Positions 34,016-41,789 of a DNA stretch of 41,789 nucleotides are shown in pieces (positions within the stretch are counted from its first letter, which is position 1; every line of letters begins with the position of its first letter). This DNA comes from Rhizobium leguminosarum (GTDB taxonomy: Bacteria; Pseudomonadota; Alphaproteobacteria; Rhizobiales; Rhizobiaceae). Below the pieces are notes generated by a model. It saw only the letters and a list, made by a program, of their open reading frames with translations, was not told the DNA's origin and ran no database searches. The stretch lies in the NCBI RefSeq assembly GCF_001652265.1, contig NZ_LWBS01000427.1, positions 1 to 41,789 of the forward strand, given 5' to 3'. The translations under genes and the position numbers were made by a program.

Positions 34016-34432
34016 TTATTGGCTCTTCAGGAGGTCGATCGTGGAGGAGATGAGATCGCGGGTCTGTTTGATGGTCTGCAGATTGGCGTCATACGAGCGG
34101 TTGGCTTCGCGCATGTCGGCCATCTCGACCAGGATGTTGACGTTCGGCAGCTTGACGACGCCCTTCTTGTCCGCAGCCGGATTGCTGGGATCGAATTCGG
34201 TGCTGAAGTCGCCTTCGTCGACGCCGACCTTCTTGACGCCGACCGTCTCGACGCCGCTGGTGCGATCCATCTGCTGGCCGAAGGTGATCGTCTTGCGCCG
34301 ATAGGGCTCGGCGCCGGGTGTGTCGCCGGTCGAACGGGCATTGGCGATGTTTTCCGAGACGATGCGTAACCGCGTCGACTGCGCCTCGAGCCCGGAACCG
34401 GCGATTTTCATTGCTGCTGAAAGCGGATCCAT
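34016..34432 (-). CDS. flgC: Proximal rod protein FlgC
   Basis: The 138-aa protein [20 protein letters not shown] carries the axial motif [20 protein letters not shown], followed by PYRRKTITF. Its C-terminal half has [20 protein letters not shown] and the closing [15 protein letters not shown] helix, all standard for FlgC. It begins 5 bp after flgB. Confidence 0.96.
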   Translation of the reverse strand: MDPLSAAMKIAGSGLEAQSTRLRIVSENIANARSTGDTPGAEPYRRKTITFGQQMDRTSGVETVGVKKVGVDEGDFSTEFDPSNPAADKKGVVKLPNVNILVEMADMREANRSYDANLQTIKQTRDLISSTIDLLKSQ

Positions 34433-34437
34433 GACTT

Positions 34438-34830
34438 TTACTTCCTGACGGTCATCAACATCATGCGGTTGAAGGAACTGACCAGCGAGGTGTTCAGATC
34501 GTACTGGCGCTTGATATCGCCCGACTTGGAAAGCTCCTCGGCCAAACCGACCGTATTGCCGGATTCCTGGACGCCGATTTCCTGGTCGAGTGCGGCCTCC
34601 TTGACGTCGATATCGCCGCTGTTGCTGAAATCGTTACCGCTGAGATGCGCCGGATTGGTGCGCGCCATGGCGATGTCGGACTTGTCGAGCACCGCGTCAA
34701 AGGGCGTGACGTCCTTGGCGTGGAACTTCGGGGTATTGGCATTCGCGATGTTGCCGGCAACAACCTGCTGACGGATCGTCAGCCATTCCGCCTGTCGCGA
34801 AGCCAAGTCGAAAAGTTGGATCGGTTGCAT
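34438..34830 (-). CDS. flgB: Proximal rod protein FlgB
   Basis: The 130-aa protein [20 protein letters not shown] carries [20 protein letters not shown] and a C-terminal [16 protein letters not shown] helix, as in FlgB. It is the first gene of the ten-gene operon ending with fliP. A terminator for the preceding unit lies about 110 bp upstream, so a separate promoter must lie in 34831-34943. Confidence 0.95.
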   Translation of the reverse strand: MQPIQLFDLASRQAEWLTIRQQVVAGNIANANTPKFHAKDVTPFDAVLDKSDIAMARTNPAHLSGNDFSNSGDIDVKEAALDQEIGVQESGNTVGLAEELSKSGDIKRQYDLNTSLVSSFNRMMLMTVRK

Positions 34831-34936
34831 GAGAACTCTCCGTTTTTACTGTCCCGAACCTAGTGCGGTAATCTTGCGTGGGACTTACGGGAATTCAGGC
34901 TTGGGGGGCCTTTTCTGCGAACGCCGCCGCTATCAA

Positions 34937-34973
34937 AAGAACGGGGGCTCCGGCCGGTTCGCGGCGGAGCCCC
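34937..34973 (-). terminator. Terminator of the fliI unit
   Basis: The stem GGGGCTCCG (34944-34952) / CGGAGCCCC (34965-34973) is followed on the minus strand by CGTTCTTTTGATAG. It lies about 25 bases beyond the stop codon of the gene at 34998-35540 and separates it from flgB. Confidence 0.82.
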
Positions 34974-34997
34974 TGTTGCCTGGGTTTGCGGAGAAAT

Positions 34998-35540
34998 TCA
35001 GTTGTTCTGATAGGTCTCGCCCTTGGAGGTGACGATTACCCATTTGCCGTCGCGCTGCTCGAGTGTCGCGAGGCGGCTCTCGTCGGGCAGGATCGAACCG
35101 ACGCGCACCACATACATGCCGGAGGGATCCTCGATCAGCGCCCGGCCGTTGGAGACGTGCAGCAGGCGAAAAGAAGACTTCCCGGGGAAGGGCTGATCCT
35201 CCAATATGGGGCCGCCATCGCGCTCTTTGCCGAGATCAGACACCGTTGCGGTCGTCAGCGGATCGATCGGCGGGGCCTTCTTGTCCGCCTCGTTCTTGTT
35301 GACCATGGCAAGCGGCGAGACGCTGAAGACATTGCGGGCCGGCCAATCCGGCAGTTCGCGCGAATTGCTGCTGGTGGCAACGTTGATGCCGAACTTGTCC
35401 GCGTTGAAGAACACGTACCAGGGGAAAAACGCGGAGGCGCCGGCAAGCGCCAGGCCGCTGAAGGTCAGCAGCCGATCCAGGATGACGGTTTTCCTGCGCT
35501 GCTTCAGGGAAGCGATGCGTTCGTCGTCGAATTCAGCCAC
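34998..35540 (-). CDS. Single-span membrane protein of unknown function between fliI and flgB
   Basis: The 180-aa protein has a basic cytoplasmic start (DDERIASLKQRRKTVILDRL) and one membrane span (about residues 22-46, LLTFSGLALAGASAFFPWYV). A periplasmic part contains GRALIEDPSGMYVVRVGSIL and KWVIVTSKGETY. A gene of this form follows fliI in other rhizobia, so a flagellar role is likely, but I know of no assigned function. It starts 2 bp after the fliI stop and is followed by a strong terminator. Confidence 0.82.
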   Translation of the reverse strand: MAEFDDERIASLKQRRKTVILDRLLTFSGLALAGASAFFPWYVFFNADKFGINVATSSNSRELPDWPARNVFSVSPLAMVNKNEADKKAPPIDPLTTATVSDLGKERDGGPILEDQPFPGKSSFRLLHVSNGRALIEDPSGMYVVRVGSILPDESRLATLEQRDGKWVIVTSKGETYQNN

Positions 35541-35542
35541 GT

Positions 35543-36943
35543 CTAGCCTCTCCTCTGAATGGGTGCGCCCTGATTGCCCATGCCGGCTGCAGCCTTGAGT
35601 GCGCCGGCGAGATCGGCGAAAGCATCAGGCGAGTCGCGATCGCCCGGAGACTGTTTCAGAACGTCGTAAATGATCGGCACCTGCTTGATCGCCATGTCGA
35701 GATCGGGGTCGGCCCCCTGGCGGTAACCGCCGATCATGCGCAGGTCGCGCGTCTCTTCGAAACGATGGATCAGTACCTTCAGCCGCGACACCAGCTTTTC
35801 CTGATCCGGCGTCCAGGCCTTGCGGGCAAGACGCGAGATCGAGGCGAGCGGATCGATCGGAGGATAACGCCCTTCTTCGGCGAGACTGCGCTGCAGGACG
35901 ATATGACCGTCGAGGATGCCGCGCGTCGAATCGGCAATCGGGTCGTTGTGATTGTCGCCGTCGACAAGGATCGAGATGATCGCCGTGATGGTGCCGGCGC
36001 CCTCGGGGCCGGGGCCGGCGCGTTCCAACAGGCGCGGCAGCTCGGTGAAGACGGAAGCGGGATAGCCGCGCGCGATCGGCGGCTCGCCGGAGGCGGTCGC
36101 CACCTCGCGGATCGCGTGGGCGAAACGCGTGACGCTGTCGACGATGAAGAGAACGTTCTCGCCCTTGTCGCGGAAATGTTCGGCGATGGTGACGGCCGTC
36201 AGCGGCGCCATCTTGCGCAGCATCGGGCTCTCATCGCTGGTTGCGACGACGGCGATCGCCTTTCTCATATTGCTGCCGAGCGTATCCTCGATGAATTCGC
36301 GCACCTCGCGGCCGCGCTCGCCGACGAGCGCAATGACAACCTTGTCGAAAGCATCGGCGCGGGCGAGCATGGACAGAAGCGTCGACTTGCCAACACCGGA
36401 GCCTGCGAAGATGCCGAGGCGCTGCCCGAGGCAGAGCGGCGAGAAGATGTCGATTGCGCGCACGCCGGTCTTGAAGCCGGTCTCGACACGCTTGCGGGTC
36501 ATCGAGGGCGGCGCGGTATTGGAGATCGAGCGGCGATCGAGCCCCTCGGTGATCGGACCCAGCCCATCGATCGGCTCGCCGAGCGAGTTGACGGTGCGCC
36601 CACACCAGCTGTCCGACGGCGAAATGCGGAAGGCGCCTTTGCGGATCACGGTATCGTGGATGCCGATCGGCTCGCCGGGTTCGATCGGGCAGACATAGAT
36701 CAGCTCCGGTTCGACGCGCACGACTTCGCCGAGATGGATGCCGGTCGCGGATTTATGGGCCACGAACTCGCCGAGACGAACATGGCGGGAGAGACCGTGA
36801 ACCGTGTAGTGGCCGGCGGCGATGGTCTGCACGCGACCGCCATGGGCAATCGCAAACTCCGGCGATGCGTATCGGTCGACGAGGCCCGCCAGATGCGCCA
36901 GCTTCGGGGAAAGGCCGTCCTCAGACAGTAGCGTGGTGCTCAT
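35543..36943 (-). CDS. fliI: Flagellar export ATPase FliI
   Basis: FliI is the F1-beta-like ATPase that unloads substrates at the export gate. The 466-aa protein shows the Walker A loop GIFAGSGVGKSTLLSMLA near residues 175-190, VIALVGERGREVREFIEDTL, the Walker B region NVLFIVDSVTRFAHAIREV and the family stretch GEPPIARGYPASVFTELPRL. Length is normal. A palindromic repeat sits directly upstream, between flgF and fliI, so it may have its own promoter or be weakly read through from flgF. Confidence 0.97.
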   Translation of the reverse strand: MSTTLLSEDGLSPKLAHLAGLVDRYASPEFAIAHGGRVQTIAAGHYTVHGLSRHVRLGEFVAHKSATGIHLGEVVRVEPELIYVCPIEPGEPIGIHDTVIRKGAFRISPSDSWCGRTVNSLGEPIDGLGPITEGLDRRSISNTAPPSMTRKRVETGFKTGVRAIDIFSPLCLGQRLGIFAGSGVGKSTLLSMLARADAFDKVVIALVGERGREVREFIEDTLGSNMRKAIAVVATSDESPMLRKMAPLTAVTIAEHFRDKGENVLFIVDSVTRFAHAIREVATASGEPPIARGYPASVFTELPRLLERAGPGPEGAGTITAIISILVDGDNHNDPIADSTRGILDGHIVLQRSLAEEGRYPPIDPLASISRLARKAWTPDQEKLVSRLKVLIHRFEETRDLRMIGGYRQGADPDLDMAIKQVPIIYDVLKQSPGDRDSPDAFADLAGALKAAAGMGNQGAPIQRRG

Positions 36944-36956
36944 GCTTTAACTCTCG

Positions 36957-37062
36957 CCCTAAAATACGTCGCGTACAGCTTGCTGCATGCGACGTATTTT
37001 TGGTCTTTGTTCTTGTGCATGTCGTCCTTCCAAAACCGCCGGGCACTCTTGGGCGACATGCA
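36957..37062. repeat. Intact rhizobial intergenic palindromic repeat (relative of the window-end repeats)
   Basis: There are two palindromes in series. The first is AAAATACGTCGC (36961-36972) / GCGACGTATTTT (36989-37000), a strong terminator-like hairpin. The second is GCATGTCG (37017-37024) / CGACATGC (37054-37061). Between them lies GGTCTTTGTTCTTGT, matching the same place in both terminal repeats. In the terminal copies the second palindrome is interrupted after CAAAAC; here it is complete. It separates flgF from fliI. Confidence 0.8.
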
Positions 37063-37797
37063 TTAGCGGCTGCCCCCAAGTGTCTGGACGGCTTCCTTGA
37101 AGGAATCTTCGCTGTCGCGCATCAGCGACGAGACGCTTTCGAAGGCGCGGTTGACTTCGATCAGCTGGGTGATCTCACGCATGGCGTTGACGTTGGAGTT
37201 TTCGAGATAACCCTGCTCGACACCGACATTGAAGCGGTCGACGACGGCGCGCGGCTGGTCGGTGGTCATGACGCCGCTGTTTTCGTAGCGCAGGTAACCC
37301 TTGCTGATATCGGCCTCGAATAGGCCGAGGGAGCCGACCTGGCGGCCGCCCTGATAGATGATGCCGTCGGTGCCGACGGCGGGCTCGCCCCCTTTGGTGT
37401 TAAGCTGGATCGGGGCACCGCCGGCGTCGAGAACCGGGTATCCCCGGATCGAAACAAGTTCGCCGGTTTCCTTGATCGTGAAGCGGCCATCTCTCGTCAG
37501 CACACGGCCGGCCGGCGTATCGAGCGAAAACCAGGCATCACCCTTGATGGCGAAATCGAGCATGTTGCCGGTGTGCTGCAGTTCGCCGTTTCCCTCGTTC
37601 AGGTAGTCGTTGCCTTGGGAAACGAAGGCGACCTTGGTGTTCAGCTTGTTCTTGGTATTCGCCACCATTTCGTCGAACTTCACCTCAGTGGCGCGAAAAC
37701 CGGTCGTATTCACGTTCGCCATGTTGTCTGCGATGGTGTTCAGACGCTTTTCGAGGGCCATCTGCGACGACAGAGAAACATAAAGACCGGATTGCAT
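37063..37797 (-). CDS. flgF: Proximal rod protein FlgF
   Basis: The 244-aa protein begins MQSGLYVSLSSQMALEKRLN with the axial motif TIADNMANVNTTGFRATEVK. The FlgF/FlgG-type end is VEQGYLENSNVNAMREITQL and NRAFESVSSLMRDSEDS. I chose the ATG at 37795-37797 because the product then matches family N-termini and GGAG lies 9 nt upstream; the frame is open to 37854. It is divergent from motA. Confidence 0.94.
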   Translation of the reverse strand: MQSGLYVSLSSQMALEKRLNTIADNMANVNTTGFRATEVKFDEMVANTKNKLNTKVAFVSQGNDYLNEGNGELQHTGNMLDFAIKGDAWFSLDTPAGRVLTRDGRFTIKETGELVSIRGYPVLDAGGAPIQLNTKGGEPAVGTDGIIYQGGRQVGSLGLFEADISKGYLRYENSGVMTTDQPRAVVDRFNVGVEQGYLENSNVNAMREITQLIEVNRAFESVSSLMRDSEDSFKEAVQTLGGSR

Positions 37798-38051
37798 GTC
37801 GGTAAGCTCCAAGCATTGGCGATGAACGGGACGAAAAGCCGGGCGTCGTCTCATGTGGTTCGGCCGGGATTTCGCTGAGGCGGCATCTCAGAAACGGGTG
37901 CGGGCACCCATTCGTCTCCTTTAGACTGACGGCAGATGCTTGCGCGAAGCTGGCACGCGGAAATGCTTGGCGATCGGGCCTTTCATCAGCCTCACGCAAG
38001 GCAGAAACCCTATCCGTCTCAAAGAAAAGCAACGTTCAGATTGGGCTGACG
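37798..38051. promoter_or_regulatory. Divergent promoter region between flgF and motA
   Basis: The 254 bp separate the two outward-facing early flagellar genes. No supportable gene lies in it, although minus-strand frames are open. Both promoters must lie here. I do not see clear -35/-10 boxes and do not propose specific sites. Confidence 0.5.
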
Positions 38052-38924
38052 ATGAATATCATTATCGGATTTATAGTGACTTGCGGCTGTATCGTCGGCA
38101 GCTTCATGGCGATGGGCGGCGAAGTGGATGCGCTGCTCCAGCCCTTCGAATTCCTCATCATCGGTGGCGCCGGCCTCGGCAGCTTCATCATGGCGAACCC
38201 GATGAAGGTGGTGAAGGATTCCGGCAAGGCGCTCAGCGAAGCCTTCAGGCACGCCGTGCCGAAGGAACGCAACTATCTCGATACGCTCGGCGTGCTCTAT
38301 TCGCTGATGCGCGACCTGCGCACCAAGTCGCGAAACGAGATCGAAGCCCATATCGACAATCCGGCCGAATCGACGATTTTTCAGTCGGCTCCGACGGTTC
38401 TGAAGAACAAGGAGTTGACGGCGTTCATCTGCGACTACGTCCGCCTGATCATCATCGGCAACGCCCGCAGCCACGAGATCGAGGCGCTGATGGACGAAGA
38501 GCTCAACACCATCATGCACGACAAGATGAAGCCCTACCACTCGATCCAGATTATGAGCGATTCCTTCCCGGCGATCGGCATCGTTGCGGCCGTTCTCGGC
38601 GTCATCAAGGCGATGGCGCACATCAACGATTCGCCTGAGGTGCTCGGCCACCTGATCGGCTCGGCGCTCGTCGGCACCTTCCTCGGCATTCTCTTGTCCT
38701 ACTGCGTCTGCTCGCCGCTGGTCTCCCAGATCAAGGTCGTGCGCAACAAGCAGCACCGTCTCTACGTCATCGTCAAGCAGACGCTGCTTGCCTATATGAA
38801 CGGCTCGGTGCCGCAGGTCGCGCTCGAATACGGCCGCAAGACGATCTCGGCTTACGAGCGTCCGTCCATCGATGCGGTCGAGCAGGAAATGATGAACCCA
38901 GGTGGCGAGAACAAGGCGGCTTAA
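38052..38924 (+). CDS. motA: Flagellar stator protein MotA
   Basis: MotA and MotB form the proton channel and torque unit. The 290-aa protein has four membrane segments ([39 protein letters not shown]; and two near residues 170-215). It has the conserved [20 protein letters not shown] segment with the functional proline, and a cytoplasmic loop between spans 2 and 3. It heads the motA-fliM-fliN-fliG operon. The fliM ATG directly follows its stop. Confidence 0.96.
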   Translation: MNIIIGFIVTCGCIVGSFMAMGGEVDALLQPFEFLIIGGAGLGSFIMANPMKVVKDSGKALSEAFRHAVPKERNYLDTLGVLYSLMRDLRTKSRNEIEAHIDNPAESTIFQSAPTVLKNKELTAFICDYVRLIIIGNARSHEIEALMDEELNTIMHDKMKPYHSIQIMSDSFPAIGIVAAVLGVIKAMAHINDSPEVLGHLIGSALVGTFLGILLSYCVCSPLVSQIKVVRNKQHRLYVIVKQTLLAYMNGSVPQVALEYGRKTISAYERPSIDAVEQEMMNPGGENKAA

Positions 38925-39875
38925 ATGACTATGAGCAATGCTTCGCACGACAAACCGGCAATGGATCCTGCCCTCCTTGCCAAGCTGACAGGCGGGCTTG
39001 GCGACAGAGGCAGGGTCGCCAAGATCTGCAGTTCCTTCGGGGAAATCTACAGCGAATTCTTTCCCGACGTCATCAAAAGCGAGACCGGCCTCGACGTGAC
39101 GGTCAACTATCTCGGCTGCGAGATCGGCTACAAGAACCACCTCATCGAAGACCTGAGCGCGAACGTCACACTCGTCGACGCGACGCTGCGCAACTGGTCG
39201 CAGAACATTACGCTTGCCTGCGGCAACGGCTTCGTCATCACGCTGATGGAGCATCTGCTCGGCGCCACAGCCGATACGATCGAGGAACCGGCCGATCGGC
39301 TGCTTTCGATCATCGAGCTCGATCTGGCAGTCATGGTCTTCGACAAGATCGCCAAGGTGCTGCGCTCGGCCGTCAGTGCGCCGGGTGGTTTCGAACCGAG
39401 CCTTTCGGCCCCGCACGCCCATGACATGCACGCCCGGCCGCAGGAGGATCGTCCGGATGAATTCGCGGCCGCCATCAACATGTCGATCACGCTTGCCGGC
39501 ATCGTTTCGGAATTTTCGTTGATCGTTCCGCAGACGGCACTGCTGAAGACCAAGGTGACGCCGCCGAAGCCGAAACGCCAGGCCAGCAGCAACTCAGCGG
39601 AATGGACCGAACAGCTCGGCGATCAGGTCCGCCGCTCACATGTCACGCTCGAGGCCAAGATCAGGCTGCAGGACTTGACGCTGCGGACAATATCGAAGCT
39701 GATGGTCGGCGACGTCATTCCGTTCCGCGATCACGGCGATGTGCGCGTCGAGGTCAGTGCCAACACCAAGGAATTGTATGTGTGCGAGTTCGGGCGTTCA
39801 GGCGAAAATTACATGGTCCGCGTCAAGGATACGATGAACTCGGATGATGAACTCATCCGTCATTTAATGAATTAA
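38925..39875 (+). CDS. fliM: Flagellar motor switch protein FliM
   Basis: The 316-aa C-ring protein has a CheC-like middle domain ([36 protein letters not shown]) and a C-terminal SpoA domain ([39 protein letters not shown]). The usual N-terminal CheY-binding motif (E-I-D-x-L) is not obvious; the start is [20 protein letters not shown]. Two ATGs lie close together (38925 and 38931). It begins immediately after motA. Confidence 0.93.
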   Translation: MTMSNASHDKPAMDPALLAKLTGGLGDRGRVAKICSSFGEIYSEFFPDVIKSETGLDVTVNYLGCEIGYKNHLIEDLSANVTLVDATLRNWSQNITLACGNGFVITLMEHLLGATADTIEEPADRLLSIIELDLAVMVFDKIAKVLRSAVSAPGGFEPSLSAPHAHDMHARPQEDRPDEFAAAINMSITLAGIVSEFSLIVPQTALLKTKVTPPKPKRQASSNSAEWTEQLGDQVRRSHVTLEAKIRLQDLTLRTISKLMVGDVIPFRDHGDVRVEVSANTKELYVCEFGRSGENYMVRVKDTMNSDDELIRHLMN

Positions 39876-39940
39876 TCGGTTCTCTGGCTTTTGGGCTGCA
39901 AAGGCAGTTTGAGGCAAGTTTCAACTGGAATAGTGATTTC

Positions 39941-40528
39941 ATGGCTACGAAGAAAACACAGCAGAACAGCGACCTCTCCCTGGATCTTCCGGGCAGCGAA
40001 GCAGATCTCGACCAGGCGATCGACGATCTGCGCGGCGTGCTGAAGCAGGATGCCGATGGCGACCTGTCGCAGTTTGGCGACGACCTGCAGAGCGACCCCT
40101 TCGCAGCAGGAACGGACCTGGCGGCCTTTGGCGGCGAGACTTCGGAAACCCCCTTTGGCAGCGACGATTTCGCCGGCGACTTCGGCGGCGGCGATGCCAG
40201 CCCGGCTGCCGGCATGGATTTCGGCAGCAGCTCCTCCTTCGAGGCGTCGCCGGCCCCACTCGGCAGTGCTTTGAATTCCAACTTCGACCTGATCATGGAC
40301 ATCCCGATCGACGTCCAGATCATGCTCGGCACCAGCCGGATGCAGGTCTCCGGCCTGATGAACCTCAATGAAGGGGCGACGATCGCCCTCGACAAGAAGA
40401 TCGGCGAACCGGTCGAGATCATGGTGAATGGCCGCAGGATTGCCCGCGGCGAGATTACGGTGCTTGATAACGACGACACACGATTCGGTGTGAAACTGAT
40501 AGAAGTTTTGAGTACGAAAAAAGCCTGA
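39941..40528 (+). CDS. fliN: Flagellar motor switch protein FliN
   Basis: The C-terminal ~85 residues form the SpoA domain ([60 protein letters not shown]). The first ~110 residues are a low-complexity, acidic, Gly/Phe/Asp-rich extension ([31 protein letters not shown]) that makes the protein 195 aa, longer than the enterobacterial 137. It lies 65 bp after fliM. Confidence 0.93.
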   Translation: MATKKTQQNSDLSLDLPGSEADLDQAIDDLRGVLKQDADGDLSQFGDDLQSDPFAAGTDLAAFGGETSETPFGSDDFAGDFGGGDASPAAGMDFGSSSSFEASPAPLGSALNSNFDLIMDIPIDVQIMLGTSRMQVSGLMNLNEGATIALDKKIGEPVEIMVNGRRIARGEITVLDNDDTRFGVKLIEVLSTKKA

Positions 40529-40556
40529 TCCCTGTGTGGGACGGAGAGGTTAGACC

Positions 40557-41597
40557 ATGATGGACTTTGACGATTTCGGCGGCGCGCTAGCCGGGAAACC
40601 GTTGACCCAGGCTGAAAAGGCAGCGGCTGTTCTTCTCGCTATGGGAAAAGGAGTCGCCGGCCGGCTGTTGAAATATTTCACCCAGGCCGAACTGCAGACC
40701 ATTATCTCTTCCGCCCAGTCGCTGCGCGCCATTCCGCCGGACGAGCTGCTGTTGCTCGTCTCCGAGTTCGAAGACCTCTTCACCGAGGGCGCCGGACTGA
40801 TGGACAATGCCAAGGCGATCGAGGCCATTCTGGAAGAAGGCCTGACGCCCGACGAGGTCGACAGCCTGCTCGGCCGCCGCACCGCATTCCAGGCCTACGA
40901 AACCTCGATCTGGGATCGCCTCAGCGAGGCGGAGCCGACATTCGTCGCACAGTTCCTGCTGCGCGAACATCCGCAGACCGTCGCCTATATTCTTTCGATG
41001 ATGCCCTCCTCCTTCGGCGCCAAGGTGCTGCTGCAGCTTCCCGACAACCGCCGCGCCGACATCATGAACAGAACGGTCAACATGAAGGCGGTCAGCCCGA
41101 AGGCTGCGCAGATCATCGAAAACCAGGTCATGACGCTGCTTGCCGAGGTCGAGGCAGAGCGTAATGCAGCCGGCTCGACGAAGGTCGCCGATCTGATGAA
41201 CGAACTCGACAAGCCGCAGGTCGACACGCTGCTCACCTCGCTCGAATCGATCAGCCGCGAGTCGGTCAACAAGGTTCGACCGAAGATTTTCCTGTTCGAA
41301 GACCTCATGTACATGCCGCAGCGCAGCCGCGTCATGCTGCTCAACGACATCTCGACGGATGTGCTCACCGTCGCGCTGCGCGGGTCGCCGCCCGAGATCC
41401 GCGAATCGGTTCTCTCCGCCATCAGCCCACGCCAGCGCCGCATGATCGAATCGGATCTGCAGAGCGGCATGGGCGGCGTCAATCCGCGCGAGATCGCGAT
41501 TGCCCGTCGCGCCGTGGCACAGGAAGCGATTCGCCTGGCCAATTCCGGCCAGATCGAACTCAAGGAAAAGGAAGGCGACGCTTCGGCCGCCGCCTAA
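40557..41597 (+). CDS. fliG: Flagellar motor switch protein FliG
   Basis: The 346-aa protein joins the MS ring to the C ring and meets MotA. Visible are KAAAVLLAMGKGVAGRLLKY (N domain), the middle-domain FLLREHPQTVAYILSMMPSS with the EHPQ motif, and the C-terminal torque helix region (PKIFLFEDLMYMPQRSRVML, VALRGSPPEIRESVLSAISP). An ATG at 40557 or the adjacent one at 40560 are both possible. Its stop codon (41595-41597) lies inside the palindrome that begins the right terminal repeat, so whatever normally follows (flhB in related rhizobia) is cut off from view. Confidence 0.96.
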   Translation: MMDFDDFGGALAGKPLTQAEKAAAVLLAMGKGVAGRLLKYFTQAELQTIISSAQSLRAIPPDELLLLVSEFEDLFTEGAGLMDNAKAIEAILEEGLTPDEVDSLLGRRTAFQAYETSIWDRLSEAEPTFVAQFLLREHPQTVAYILSMMPSSFGAKVLLQLPDNRRADIMNRTVNMKAVSPKAAQIIENQVMTLLAEVEAERNAAGSTKVADLMNELDKPQVDTLLTSLESISRESVNKVRPKIFLFEDLMYMPQRSRVMLLNDISTDVLTVALRGSPPEIRESVLSAISPRQRRMIESDLQSGMGGVNPREIAIARRAVAQEAIRLANSGQIELKEKEGDASAAA

Positions 41598-41789
41598 AGC
41601 GCGTCGCGATCTTTCAGATTCGCTCCTCGCGCTTTAGGCCATTGTTTTTACGCATGTCGTTGTCGCAAAACATGGGGTAATCGCGGCGCGATCACCCCAG
41701 ACCATTTTCAAGAGTGATGGCTGGCAGGGGTGGTTGCCCCCGATAAGATGGAAAAACGGGCTCACGATTGAAACCGGGCCCAAAACATC
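41593..41789. repeat. Right terminal copy of the dispersed composite repeat (inverted relative to the left end)
   Basis: This is the reverse complement of 2-198, identical over 41664-41789. The inner part (41593-41671) is a rhizobial intergenic palindrome, with arms CCTAAAGCGCG (41593-41603) and CGCGCTTTAGG (41628-41638), then GCATGTCG (41652-41659). After CGCAAAAC the sequence changes at 41672 to the presumed mobile-element end, with the GGGGTAATCGCG palindrome. The inner palindrome overlaps the fliG stop and could act as its terminator. The window edge cuts the element. Confidence 0.93.

Noticed and set aside
36957..37062. Small gene between flgF and fliI
   Set aside because: The space is filled by two palindromes of a dispersed repeat family and has no start with an RBS.
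1..41789. CRISPR array, tRNA, rRNA or prophage in the window
   Set aside because: No regularly spaced repeats, no recognisable tRNA or rRNA sequence, and no phage structural genes were seen; repeats present are palindromic intergenic elements and paralogous flagellins.

Overview
The window is the core flagellar and motility gene cluster of a Rhizobium, most likely of the R. leguminosarum / R. etli group. The evidence is the high-GC alphaproteobacterial coding style, the rhizobial gene order (motB-motC-motD plus a separate motE, flaF-flbT, an orphan OmpR-type regulator beside flgE), four tandem flagellin genes, and rhizobial intergenic palindromic repeats. Species is inferred from this, not proven.

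Layout, left to right. 1-424: end of a dispersed repeat, then featureless DNA. 425-670: remnant of a Tn3-type transposase. 699-4485: folD, a Wzz/GumC-like chain-length protein and a WecG/TagA-type glycosyltransferase. 4777-5681: two small linked genes of unknown function. 5804-15247, minus strand: late/export operon flgE-flgK-flgL-flaF-flbT-flgD-fliQ-flhA-fliR, then a FliJ-like coiled-coil gene and a FlgJ-type rod-binding gene. 15375-16046: the regulator rem/ftcR. 16327-21516: a FliH-like gene, motB, motC, motD/fliK and a flagellar lytic transglycosylase. 21721-26238: flagellins flaD, flaC, flaB and flaA, each a separate unit. 26683-28599, plus strand: a GT41 (O-GlcNAc-transferase-like) glycosyltransferase between flaA and fliP. 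28743-34830: operon flgB-flgC-fliE-flgG-flgA-flgI-motE-flgH-fliL-fliP. 34998-37797: a membrane protein of unknown function, fliI and flgF. 38052-41597, plus strand: motA-fliM-fliN-fliG. 41593-41789: a second, inverted copy of the left-end repeat.

Together these genes encode most of a flagellum: rod, rings, hook, hook-filament junction, filament, most of the export gate, export ATPase, stator and C-ring switch. fliF, flhB, visN and visR, which lie beside motA-fliG in related rhizobia, are not here; the right-hand repeat begins at the fliG stop codon. No fliO, fliD or fliS was recognised.

The most notable observations are: (1) the ~41.6-kb segment is bounded by inverted copies of one repeat, each apparently a mobile-element end inserted at the same point and orientation in a rhizobial intergenic palindrome; an intact relative of that palindrome lies at 36957-37062; (2) a GT41 glycosyltransferase sits next to the flagellins and is a good candidate for modifying them; (3) a probable fliH lies at the head of the mot operon; (4) the flagellins share an upstream motif, and flaA and flaB share identical blocks suggesting gene conversion; (5) the flagellar regulator has Glu in place of the phospho-acceptor Asp.
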